Shown: positions 8,211 through 19,100 of the stretch, piece after piece
How the letters are laid out: every line of letters starts with the position of its first letter
Numbering within the stretch: position 1 is the stretch's first letter
Source of the DNA: an uncultured Christensenellaceae bacterium
GTDB lineage: Bacteria; Bacillota; Clostridia; Christensenellales; Borkfalkiaceae
Direction: 5' to 3'
Length of the DNA stretch: 64,000 nt
Assembly (NCBI GenBank): GCA_910586985.1
Contig: CAJUKK010000005.1
Span: 97,903-161,902 of the forward strand
Program-made: the position numbers and the translations under genes
Notes under the pieces: model-generated
Database searches by the model: none
What the model saw: the letters and a program-made list of their open reading frames with translations, nothing else
What the model was told of the DNA's origin: nothing

Positions 8211-8236
8211 AACGTCGCTTTAAGGCGGCGTTTTTT
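8211..8236. terminator. Terminator after tRNA-Thr, usable from both sides
   Basis: AACGTCGC pairs with GCGGCGTT (one G-T pair) around TTTAAG. There is a T-run on the right and an A-run on the left, so it can end both the tRNA (+) and the XRE gene (-), whose stop codon lies inside it. Confidence 0.85.
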
Positions 8237-8471
8237 ACGTCTTATTTTGAATATCTTCTTTCACCGGTTTCACTTCATGACCAACTAATTCATCGATTGA
8301 GATTCCGTAAAAATCCGCAAGCAGAATACAATTTGCAATACTCGGCTCCATTAAGTTATTCTCCCAATAGCTGATGCTTTGTTGTTTTACTCCCGTTAAT
8401 TGGGCAAGTTTACTTTGAGATAATCCGTTATATTCTCTATGCTGTTTCATTTCCCTTCCAAAATCCATCAT
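8235..8471 (-). CDS. XRE-family helix-turn-helix repressor
   Basis: A 78-residue cytoplasmic DNA-binding protein made almost entirely of one HTH_3 domain. Residues 8-60 follow the Cro/C1 pattern: MKQHREYNGLSQSKLAQLTG, then the recognition helix VKQQSISYWENN, then PSIANCILLADFYGISIDELVG. The tail is short and charged. The gene starts with two ATGs (8471 or 8468), so the exact start is uncertain by one codon. Its promoter region is AT-rich with palindrome-like TTATAGTTATAA and AATTATAATTAT steps, plausible operators. It faces away from a truncated second XRE gene at 8573-8707, an arrangement like a prophage or ICE repressor divergon. Targets unknown. Confidence 0.85.
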   Translation of the reverse strand: MMDFGREMKQHREYNGLSQSKLAQLTGVKQQSISYWENNLMEPSIANCILLADFYGISIDELVGHEVKPVKEDIQNKT

Positions 8472-8572
8472 ATATCAGCCTCTCAAGCTTTTTTTCATTT
8501 TACAACTTTTTTTATTAAAATACTTGACTTACAATTATAGTTATAAATAATTCGATAATTATAATTATATAA

Positions 8573-8707
8573 AGATTAGGAATCAGTTATACAACGCTTT
8601 CAAGTTATATGAACGGTGACAGATTACCACCGATAGATTTTATAGCAAATTTATGCGTTTTACTTGATCTGGACGCTAACGATATTCTTTGTATCAATCA
8701 TTATTAA
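8573..8707 (+). pseudogene. Remnant of a second XRE helix-turn-helix gene
   Basis: The open frame after the stop at 8570-8572 reads RLGISYTTLSSYMNG, then RLPPIDFIANLCVLLDLDAN, ending at TAA 8705-8707. This is the C-terminal half of an XRE domain (recognition helix, 'YxxGxRxPxxxxxxxLCxxLD'). The first helices and any good start codon are missing; the stretch before it is very AT-rich and interrupted by stops. It is best read as the decayed partner of the repressor at 8235-8471. It could instead be a very short gene using an internal start, but no ribosome site is visible. Confidence 0.6.
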
Positions 8708-8746
8708 ACAACACCCCCGCAAGAAAAACTTGCGGGGGTGTTGTTT
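8706..8746. terminator. Long perfect inverted repeat, bidirectional terminator
   Basis: An 18-bp perfect stem (8706-8723 with 8729-8746) closes an AAAAA loop; its core is ACACCCCCGC. It lies between the + strand XRE remnant and the convergent end of the 472-residue membrane protein gene and can stop transcription from both. Confidence 0.85.
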
Positions 8747-8758
8747 AATAAACTGTTT

Positions 8759-10177
8759 TTACTCCGTTTTTTCGGAAACTTCCGATTGTTCCGAATCAGG
8801 CGTTTTTACCGCCTCTTCGACTTTTTCATCCTGCTCCACCTTGATCAACCCTCTGTTTACAAGTTCTTCCGTAGAGGCATGATCCAGCGGATACGTTTCT
8901 TCGATCCGTTGAATTTTACCGATTCCGAGGTCGCCGAACACGCGGTCGATCAATTGCAACGCAACCGAAAGCTGGTGACTGTTCTGAATACGGTAGAGCA
9001 CGGGCAAATCGGTATTCGGATTTTTTATAGAATTATCCTCTACCTTAAACTTACCCTCAAGGTTTTTAACGTTCCCGACAAGGCATAAACAAATGGCTTT
9101 ACCGCGGATCAGAAGATCGGCTACAGCAGTCTTGCCGCGGCGGAAAGATTCCTGTTTCCAGCTCATCTGGACGGACACGCCGCCGTGACCCAACAAATAA
9201 TTTTTTAACTTAGTGTAATTGGTCTTTAACAAAGTATCCGCCTGCAAAAGCTGCGCTTCGAAACTGCGATCGTAACGAATGCCTTTGGATGCCGCAATCG
9301 CCTCTTCCCGTTCCGCCTCTTCCAAATCGTTTCCTGCGAGTTTGATAAGCTTACGCTTTATAAGTACTTGCGTCGACTCATACGGCATAACGAAATTGCT
9401 CTCTTCGTAAGAATCCTTTTGCACCGCTTCGAATCCCGCCATTACAACGTCGATCAAGTCCTTGGCATAGCGCACTCTCAGCTCGCTCTTGATCCGATAA
9501 AGACAGGGCATAGGATTCTTTTTGTTGCGCACCGAAAGATCGTCGACGACGTATTTCGTTCCGTCGAACATCTTGGGATCGGTTGCAAGGCACAAACAAA
9601 GCGTTTTCCCGCGCACGTTGAATTTACCGACGGTCTTTTTGCCCATCTGGAAAATCTCGTGTTTCCAACTGATTCTCGAACGCACGTTTTCAAACGACAA
9701 CAGATAATTTTTAAGTTCTGAATAGCGCGCCTTCACTTCGTCGGAGGATTGTATGATACGGGCGGTAAAACTGCGGCTATAACGGATAATATTTCCCGTT
9801 TCGTCGATTTCGATCTCGGAATCCTGATCGTCATCGTCCGTATCGTTAGAAAAGCTCTCTGCCTCGTCGGACTCCTCTCCGAGGAGGACGGCTTGGTTTT
9901 TATCCGCTTCATCCTCCGTGCTTTCCGTATTATCTTCAACCGATTCCGGTTCGCTTACATACGTTCCCGCACGGAGCGCGGCAAGTTTATCCATAAGCGC
10001 ATCGCGTTGTTGCTGCAACTGTTTGGTATGCATTTTATGTTCGCCGCGCTTATGGTTGAGATACATCATATAGAGATTGAGCGAGATAAGCAGAGCAAGC
10101 AAAACGGCAACAAGCACCATCGCAACAATCTGAGCGGGTGAGAACAGGCTCACCAAAAGCGTATTAGTATTAATCAT
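8759..10177 (-). CDS. Membrane-anchored protein with a duplicated unknown domain
   Basis: A 472-residue protein I do not recognise. Residues 8-35 form one membrane segment; 36-62 are basic and coiled-coil-like; 65-130 are strongly acidic, probably disordered. Two copies of one domain follow, at about 131-247 and 300-415. Each copy begins RYxRSFxAxxxQ, continues with LKNYLL, then SWKxExFxxGKxxV, then RGKxxCLCL, and ends PxLYRIxS/N followed by LID. The C-terminus is acidic again. Topology by the positive-inside rule puts the domains in the cytoplasm. The start overlaps the stop of the 4,615-residue surface protein gene by 8 nt, so translation is probably coupled and the two proteins are likely partners. 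No enzyme motif is visible. Confidence 0.8.
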   Translation of the reverse strand: MINTNTLLVSLFSPAQIVAMVLVAVLLALLISLNLYMMYLNHKRGEHKMHTKQLQQQRDALMDKLAALRAGTYVSEPESVEDNTESTEDEADKNQAVLLGEESDEAESFSNDTDDDDQDSEIEIDETGNIIRYSRSFTARIIQSSDEVKARYSELKNYLLSFENVRSRISWKHEIFQMGKKTVGKFNVRGKTLCLCLATDPKMFDGTKYVVDDLSVRNKKNPMPCLYRIKSELRVRYAKDLIDVVMAGFEAVQKDSYEESNFVMPYESTQVLIKRKLIKLAGNDLEEAEREEAIAASKGIRYDRSFEAQLLQADTLLKTNYTKLKNYLLGHGGVSVQMSWKQESFRRGKTAVADLLIRGKAICLCLVGNVKNLEGKFKVEDNSIKNPNTDLPVLYRIQNSHQLSVALQLIDRVFGDLGIGKIQRIEETYPLDHASTEELVNRGLIKVEQDEKVEEAVKTPDSEQSEVSEKTE

Positions 10178-13100
10178 TGGATTTCTCCTCCTCTTTCAGT
10201 TCGTTTTTCGATGTTTCTTGCTGTTCCGGTTGGGGTTGCTCTTTATTTGAACCGTCCCCGCCCGAACCGTCGCCCTTTTGTGCGTTGCCCGTAGCCGCCT
10301 TTTCGTCCGCCAGACGGCGTTTTCTCAAAAGCACGCCCTGCGTGACCGCCACAGCCGCGGCTACCGCGCAACCGCCCGAGAGACTGCCCACAATCACCGT
10401 AAAGACTGTATTTACGCCAACGATAGTCCACGTAAATTCAAGTTTTTCGTCCGTCCCGCCAATCCACTCGTAGTTGCTCAAATCTTTTAAGGAAACTTCT
10501 ACGATAAAGCTGCCGCCGAATCCCTGTAAGTTGCCGCTGATATTCATCGTTTCGGCATCGAATCCAACAGGTATATATTCGAGCACTTTACCCGTTACGA
10601 TAAACAAGCTGTCGTTTGCCGTCGGCTTTGCGAGCTGTCGCTTGGCGATCGTCCAACCGAGCGTGACCACGCCGTCCGCCGCTTCATCGCCCGCCGCCCA
10701 CACATAGTTGACCGGATCGATAAACGTAATGCGTACCGTATAACTTCCTGCATTGCGGGCGAATATTTCCACGCCGTTGCCCGAAACGCTTAAATTGCCG
10801 TCGTAGGCGATATTCATGAGCGACGTATCGTATCCCGCAATCGCCGCGCTGAGGTCTGCCGCCGCGTACGTGTCGTTTTTGCCCTCGCCGTCGGTAATAA
10901 TGCCAAGGCTGGGAATACCAACTACGACGGGAGAAATGCGGAATGAAACCGCCTTTCCGTCCGTAAGTTTCAGTTCTTCGTAGTTATCCGTCCCCTGCAC
11001 GTAAGCGCGAACAAAGTACTCTCCCGCGTTCTCGTTGCGGGGCGCGCCCGTCGTAAACTCGCCGTTTTCGTCCGTCGAATAATAGAACACAGGCGAACCG
11101 AACTTAGTTGTCGCATGCGGCGCATTCTTTTCCGCGTCGTATTGCCCGTACGTCCAACCCGAGATCTCGATCTCCGACGTAAGCGCATTCTTCGCCTTTT
11201 CGATCACGAAAGGAATTTTGCGCTCCTGAACGTCTACCGAAAGCCACTTCATATTGGCAAAGTCCTTCATAACGAGCGTGATCTCATACGTACCTGCATT
11301 CACCCAATTTCCGACGGGCTGAACGCTGTAAATTTCTTTTCCGTCTACGTTATAAGCGTTATCTACAATCGAAGGAGACAGCGCATTGCCCGTATACGCC
11401 TGATTGGGCGCGGTAATCTCGTTTGCATCGATTTCCATTTTTGCGACCACAAACGGTACGGAGGAAGTTCCGACAAGCAGATAATTTCCGTTATCGGGAT
11501 TGACTGCCGTCGCCGTGTAAGTTCCCGCCAAAGTCGGGCACACGTCCGTAGACGCGCCGTTTTCAAAGCGCCACGTACCGTCGTTCGAAACGCCCGTATA
11601 AATATATCCGAACGTAAGATTCTCATCTTCGACCGCCGTATCGTCCGCCTCTTTAAAGATACCCGTCACGCGCGCGCCCTCGATCGTTTCGTCGCCGTAC
11701 TTTCCGCCGCCCGACGCAATCTCGATGCGGATTCGGAGCTGATCGATTCGGTAAATACCGTTATAGAAGGTAACGTTATAATTTCCGTTATCGTAACCGG
11801 AGCACTTAATCGCATAGTTCCCGACGTTGCTTGTCGCAGTCGCGTCTGTCACGATCGTAGAATCGAGTAAGCTGTTGAGCGAAGAATCGCGCTCCCATGC
11901 GGCGAGCGTTCCGCCGATGATCGCCAAATCGTCTATTGCGCTTGTAAGATCGATCGTTTCGCTGTAATCGGAAGCGGCGTTACCGATCTGCACAAGCAGG
12001 TTTGCCTTGCTCACGGTAAGCGTTCCGCTTACATTTGCAACGGGGAAGTAGAAATCGTCCGAGCTCAACCCGTCTACCACTTCGATCCCGTTCTCCGTTT
12101 TCGATGCAAGCGTCAAAGCGTAAGCATCTACATTTAATCTGTTCCAATTTAACGCAGAATTTGCAAGCGCATATGCCGCAGGCGCACCGTAGATACGAAT
12201 TTGTTCGTCACGCGTGAGCGTATCGACAATCTCGTACGTATATCTGCCTTCGTCAAACGCCTGACCGTATACGAGCGAACCCGTAACGTGCAAGGACAAC
12301 GCTTTTTTGGCAATCGTAAGTTTTAGCGTTACGATGCTCTCGTTAAAGTTGCCGTCTACGGAGTAAGCGCGAGCGCGTACCCAATATAATCCGCCGTAGT
12401 GCGGTTTGTTTGCCGTCCAACTTTCGTCGCCTGCCGCAGGAGCCTGCGTATCGCTCTCCGTCCGCGGCGCGTATTCGTAAACGATAGACGCCGAGGGATA
12501 ATGCGCGTTTGCCGAAAAACTGAACGGGTCGCCGTAGATCACTTCGAGCGTGTCGCGTCCGTTCGTCCAACGTACGGTGTTATCCGCCGCAGGGCGCACC
12601 GTCCAATAATAGACGAGCGTGTCGCCGTTGCGAACCAAACGCAAATGTACGTTTCCGTCAATCGTAACGAGATTTTTCGTTACAACGTTTTCATTCCACT
12701 GATAATTGGAAGTATTGGAGAGACTGAACGTCGCCTGATAAGTTCCCTGCCCGACTGCAAACAGCCTTGCGTTATCTTCCGCGCCCTCCCAACTGCCCGA
12801 GTAGCTGTTGATGAGTACGATCGTCGGGAACGTTGCGTTTACCACAAGCTGATGTCCCGTATACCGATAGTTATTATTTTCTTTACCGACGTTGAGCGTA
12901 GGCGCATCCACCTGCGCTTTTTCAATATAGAACAGATAATAAGCCTGCGCCGTATTGTTTGCTCCGACAGCCGATGCCCGCAGCATATACCAACCGGAGT
13001 GGAAAGGCACTGCGTTAAAGTCGGAATCCTGCAACTGATATTTTCCGGTAACGTCCGCCGCGGATACGCCGCCCGCAGTCAATCCGCTTCTCTGACCGAG

Positions 13101-16100
13101 ATAGGCGTAAGCAGAATTGCGCTCTGCCTGCACTCCCGTAGGATAGATATCGAACTCAGCCGAATTGGCATCCTGACCGAATACCCAACCGCTTATTTTA
13201 AGATTGATAATGCTTACGATCGCGTCTCCGTCCTGAACGACCGTAAATTGGATCGTACCCTGCGATTGATTGTTTGCCCACGCGTAGTTTGTTTCCGCAT
13301 CGTCGTTAAACGCAACCACAACGTAGTACGTGCCGATCGCATCCGGCAAGAACGGCAAACCGTCTTCGTAGTCAAACGTAACGTCGTATCCGCTCCTCGT
13401 AAACGAAGGGCTCTGCATAATGTCTTTTACGAAATTCGTAAGCGCATTCGTCTTATCGGAGGTGTTGAGTATAAACGCGTTTCTGTCGTCTGCGCATACC
13501 AACGTAACGATCTGCTTGGTGATCTGATATTCGATTACCGCACGAGTATCCGAAACTCTGCCCGTTACGCCTGCGCCGAACACGTAATTATATTCGCCGT
13601 TTGCATTGGCGGAAAGATTTACTGTAACGTCGTAAATATCCGCTCTGTTCGGAACATTGCCGCCCCTTTGTCCGTGGTAGGTAAACTCTGCATGCTCGAC
13701 TTTTGCAAAGCTGTTCGTTCCCACGTTCCCGAACTCAATTTCAGCATTGAGCGTTGCGCCGTACGCGCCGCCGTGATAATTTATGTTTCCGTCGACAACC
13801 TCCTCGGTATAAGCCTTAGCGGCAGCCGTCGCGCTGGTAATCGCACGGGACTTAACATGCATATTGACGGGAATCGCTTTCAACGTGTAATTCGTAAAGG
13901 ATATTGCGTCCGTCACAGGGGTGATCGTGTAATAATCGCCCGCAATGCTCTCCCAAGGAATATACGAAGTTCTGCCGTTGGAATTGCCGTTTTTATAATG
14001 TCCCGCAATGCTGCAAGCAGTAATTCTTCCGTTGTTATTCGCCGCGTTACCGATAGAAAAACTTCCGCCCTCGCCGCTGTTTAACCAACCGGAATACATA
14101 AGGGTATAATATCCGTCGCCGCCCTTTTGTTCCGTAAAATTCGCCGTATCGCCGTACGTAACGTCAAATCTGGTGTCTGCAAATACGGGATTCTCCACGT
14201 TGCGTACTACTTTAACCTGAAGTTCCAACGGTTTAATGTAATAATTCGGCAAGTACTCAAGCGCATTTGCATCGCTCACCTGTATATCGTTAATGCGAAC
14301 GTCGTCCCCTTTCTTCTGTCCGACAAAGGTAATTTCGTAATTCTGACTGTTGCTTGAAGGACGCATTGCATAGCCTGCCGCTCTCACGTCTTTCGACGAG
14401 GCATCAACCGTCAGCCGTACGCGAAGAGCGCGCAATTTATCTGCAAGAGAAACTCCGCTTGCAAATTCGTTTCCGAACGTATCGTTACCTACCGGAGAAA
14501 GGAATGCTTCGATATGATCGTACAAAAGTCCGCCGAACGTACCTTCCGCACCGCTCAAAATAACGTTGTGCGTAGTAAGCCCGTTATAATCGGACGCCGC
14601 GTTTATGTTGTTGTCCGAATATCCGTTTACGCGGACTTTGACCTGTCTCTTATTTACCGTAAGCTTACCCGAATGATCGAATACAATTTTAAAATTCTTC
14701 GTATCAGACACTCCGGACACGTTGATCGTAAAATCGGCGCCCGCGGGCTTGCTCGGCGTGTACAAACTTTCGAACACAACGTTTGCCTGCGGTTGGAGAT
14801 CATGATTTTCGATTTCTCTTAAAATCAACTCATCGTCAGACAAACTTCCTTCCGTCGGATTCAACTTGTAAGTTGCCGAATAACCTGCAAATCTGCCGGT
14901 ATTTGTTTCGCTGACGGGCGTGCCGTATTGAATGCTCGTATCGTCCGCTTTTACCGTCAGCGTACGCTTTGCGATGGTAAAGCTTACGTCTACTTTATCC
15001 CTTACAACCGAATAATTCCGTACGTCCGTAAACCTGATTGCAAAGGCATAATCGCCTGCGTCCGTCGCCGTAAACGTAAATACGTTCGAAGTGTCGTCAC
15101 TTGTCGCCTTCTCGATCTTCCATGTTTCCGACGCAACCGTAGAAACGGTAAAGTCTTCTAATAATTCTCCTGAAACAAGATTGCTGAAAGTTACCGTATA
15201 CTCGCGTGCGTTTCCCGTATACGTCCAATTGGGATGAAGGGACTGTACGTTAAGCTGACGTTTATAAATCGGGAAAGTCGTCGATGAATCCGCAGGCTCA
15301 TAGTTCGGGTGTTCTGCAAATGTAAATCTTACTGCATAGTTGCCCACGTCTTTCGGTGCTTTGTCCCCAAGCGACGTACCGTTAACAAAATATTCGACGA
15401 CGATTTCCACGCCGGTAAGACTTTCGCCGTTCGGCCCTACAAGCGTCGGCTCGTAGTTCTTATTTCTGCCGTCATACATCATGCTCTCGAAGCTCAACGG
15501 ATCGTAGAATACTTTCTGTCCGCCTTCCCAATAGAACGGTTTTACTTCGTTCAACAAAATCTTTGCTTTTGTGATGGTAAACAGCGCCGCGTTGTAGCCC
15601 GTTCCCGCGTTTATTACAACGTGCTCGCCCGTCGTACTCTGATAATCCGCACCGTATCCGCCGTTTGTTGTAACAATCGTAATCGAATAACTCTTTAACA
15701 GATCTTCGCTTGCAAACGTTGCGTAAATCGGATACCTTCCTGCATTGTTCGTCTGCTGCGTTTCTCCCGCGCCCGAATACGCCGCAGTTTTTACAGCAAA
15801 ATTCAGCTCGTCTTTATCATAGAACGCTCCGCTGCCGAGCAAATATGTAACTGTCTGTTTTTCTTCCGCAACGTATCTGTCGTTTTCAATCGCAAGATAA
15901 TGATAGATATTCGTGTGATTGTCTATCGTGATCGTAAGCGCGCGTGACATAACGGTGAGCGTTGCCAATTTAAACGTAACGACGTAATTGTCAAATTCAT
16001 CCGCAAACGTAGTATCGTTCTCCGTTTCAACCGTCAAATTGCGTCCGTCTACCGATACCGTCGCACAAATATAATACTCGCCCGCAAAACGGTTATCAGT

Positions 16101-19100
16101 ATTATAATCCGTTCGGCTCCCGATCGACAGTTTGAGCGCGCTTGCCGTCTGATTGTATACATATCCGGAAGGTGTAAACGAATAACTTGCATTGAAACCT
16201 GTGCCGTATCCGACCGTAACGTCTTCCGTAGCATATGTCAGTTGCGCCTTTTGTACCGTAAACGTGCACTCTAAGGAACCTTCCGTATAATTTTTGTTTC
16301 CTGCCGACGTAAATACGAGTTTGTAATCTCCCGCGCCGAATTCGGACAAATCACCGAAGATCGACGAAACGTCGTACGACCAGCCGTTCCCGTATTCACC
16401 GCTTACGGTAAGCTTATACGTTGCTTTCGGCGTTGCGGAATAATCTCCCGCGCCTGCTTTTTTAAAGAACAGCTCTGCTTTCAGCGTTTGTTCATCCGCG
16501 CTTACGCCGCCCTCGCCCCATTTGTAAAGGACTTTGGGATTTACGGGCGTTACGCTCGTCGCGCCGTATTGCCAACCGCTTACAGAAAATCCTGAGATCG
16601 TGTTCTTCCCTGCGGCAACGATCTGTACTGTCCCGACGGTTCCCGCCTTGATCTCATAATTTTTATGAAGATCATCGTTTTGCGTCTTGGTCATAATAAC
16701 CTGATACGTTCCGACGTCGTTTGTTCTGCCGCTCGAAAGAACTGCACTGCTCGAAATCTCGAAGAGATCTGCATACGTTACGCCTGTCGGGATATGAATC
16801 TTACCCTTACCTTGATAATGAGAATCCTGTAATACAACTTCAAATCCGCTGCCTTCCGTATTCAGCCATGTTTCCCAAGCATTAAAACTTACGTTCTCCG
16901 AATAGGTATCTCCTGTTCGGCTATGGGTGTTGACAGTGATCGGCAACTTGAGAACGGTAAGACCGTTTTCGCTCGCCGCCGCCTTAAAAGTATAATTCTT
17001 ACTTGTCAGATTCAAAGTCAACGTAATCGCATAAGCGCCGACGTCCTTCCCCTGCTCGTAATTCGTCTTGTAAGAGAACGTTCCGTTCAGCTCGGCAAGA
17101 TTGCTTACGGTATCCGCTCCCTTTAAACCGCTGATCTCATACGCCTTCGAATTATCCGTCGCCGCATTATTGATCAATACCGTTTCGTCGCCCGACAAAT
17201 ATCCGTAGTTTTCAGGTTTCTCTTCGTTATAATAGATCGAGAAGTGCGCCTGAACGGTCAGTTCGGCTTTTGCAATATTGACTGTAATCTTCGTTTCGTA
17301 AACTTTCGGTTCGTGGTTGTTCGCGGTAACTCTGACCCAATAAGAGTAAGCACCCGCATCCTTTACCTGAATGTCCCTGTTGTTTTGTGTATAAAGCGTC
17401 CAACCGGCATCCGAATTGACGTCGGGTCTCGTCGCCGCATCGGAAATCCACCACTGTTCGTTTATTACGTTTTCAACCGCAAAAATCGCTTTATGCGTCT
17501 TGAGTACGTCGTGGAAAGTTCCGTCGTAAGTATCGCCGTATGCTGTGACCGTATCGATTGTGATCGTTGCTTTCCGGATTGTAAATTGGTTGGTATTATT
17601 AAACGAGCTGATCGTATAATTCCCGTTGCTACTCGTATACGTTACCGTATAACTGCCCTGCGCAAGTCCCTGCGTATTCGTATTCTCGCCGATCTTCAAC
17701 GTAAACACGTCCGTTGCAACGTCATCCGAATATAGCCTCTTCCCGCCGATCTTATAAATCCTATCGTTATCCGTGCGGTTGAGATCAAAACTTTCCCCGA
17801 ACACCGCGCTGTGTCCCCCGTCAATCGTAAGGGTAATGGTTCGCGCGGTAATCGTAAAGTCGCCTTTTGTTACCTCTGCAACGAGCGTATAGTTCCCTGC
17901 GAGCGAATTTTCGGTGCGCGTCTTTAAACGGGGAACAACGTAATACCCCCCTCCGCTGACGGGCGAACCTGCCGTAACCCGATTCCCTGCGCCGTCCAAG
18001 ATATCAACGGAAATCACTCCTTCGTCACCCGGAATAATTCCCGTACTTGTAAATGTATAACTGCCAAGCGGGTCGCCGTACATTTTTTGAGCGTCGATGC
18101 CTGCAAGCGCGGTAATTTCTGCGGGGGTTATCTGATATGTTGCACCAATCGCCATCTCCCCAACCTGATAATTGCCCGTTGCGGCAGTTACGTATACTTT
18201 GTATGCGGCAACGCTGTCTCCGTTGTAAAGAACGTTCGTTACCTGATCCGCCCATTGATTATCCAACCGCGCTTTTACGGTAAGCGACGGGACGACTGCA
18301 TCCAGCTCCGCTACGCCTGATTTTGGAAGCAGATCCGCTTTTACCGCTGCTGTACACATGTGTCCCGTGCGATCGTATTGACGAGAATTTTCCCCGTCCC
18401 ACTCAACCATATCGGCAGTTATCGTAAAACGCTCGACGGTAAATTCGACCGTTCTCGTAAAAGGTTCAAGGTCGGAACCTTCGCTAAACGAGACCGAAAC
18501 GACGGCATAATATTTCTCCGCCGCATTCCAAGGCAATCCGTTGACAAGCTTACCGACCTCGTTTTTACAAGCCTCGTCGGTATAAAATTTCACCGAGACG
18601 TTTCCGTCTAGTACATCGTTTAACGTATCTTTATAGTCAGGATCTTCCTCATAAGTAAACCAGTTATATTTTCCCGTACCGAGCGACGTAACGGGAACGC
18701 TAGCTTCAAGCTGATATTTTCCGCCCTTACCGTTTTCGCCGAAAACATACGTAGCATTGTCGCCGAATAGCTTAAAGTTTGCTCCGACCTTCGCCATCGT
18801 ATAGACATAGTGAAGATTAAACGCTAAGCCGTTATCCTGCGCTGCACCGTAACCGCCGACTTCCGTCAGATAGTTACGGTAAGTTAAGTCTGTCGTATTT
18901 TCTACCCATTCGAAATCGTAGACGCTGTAGTTTGTTCCGCTGACTTTTTCGCCGTCCTTGACAACCGAAACGCGAACGAAAAACGTCTGCGCGCGAATTG
19001 CAGTAAAATCCCCTACCGTATAAGTATCGGTATTGTAATCGTATTTTCCGTAGACTACTTCGTAAGGAATACCGGCAACCGTTTTATCCGTTGTGTCAGA

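Noticed and set aside
8706..8746. Perfect inverted repeat as an insertion-sequence end
   Set aside because: The 18-bp stem with 5-nt loop between convergent genes is explained by a bidirectional terminator, and no transposase is near.
12399..14084. A 561-codon open frame on the + strand inside the giant gene, with several more of 70-250 codons
   Set aside because: They are antisense to a coherent 4,615-residue protein with repeat structure, have Arg/Val/Ile-rich, motif-free translations and no ribosome sites; they arise from the codon pattern of the minus strand.
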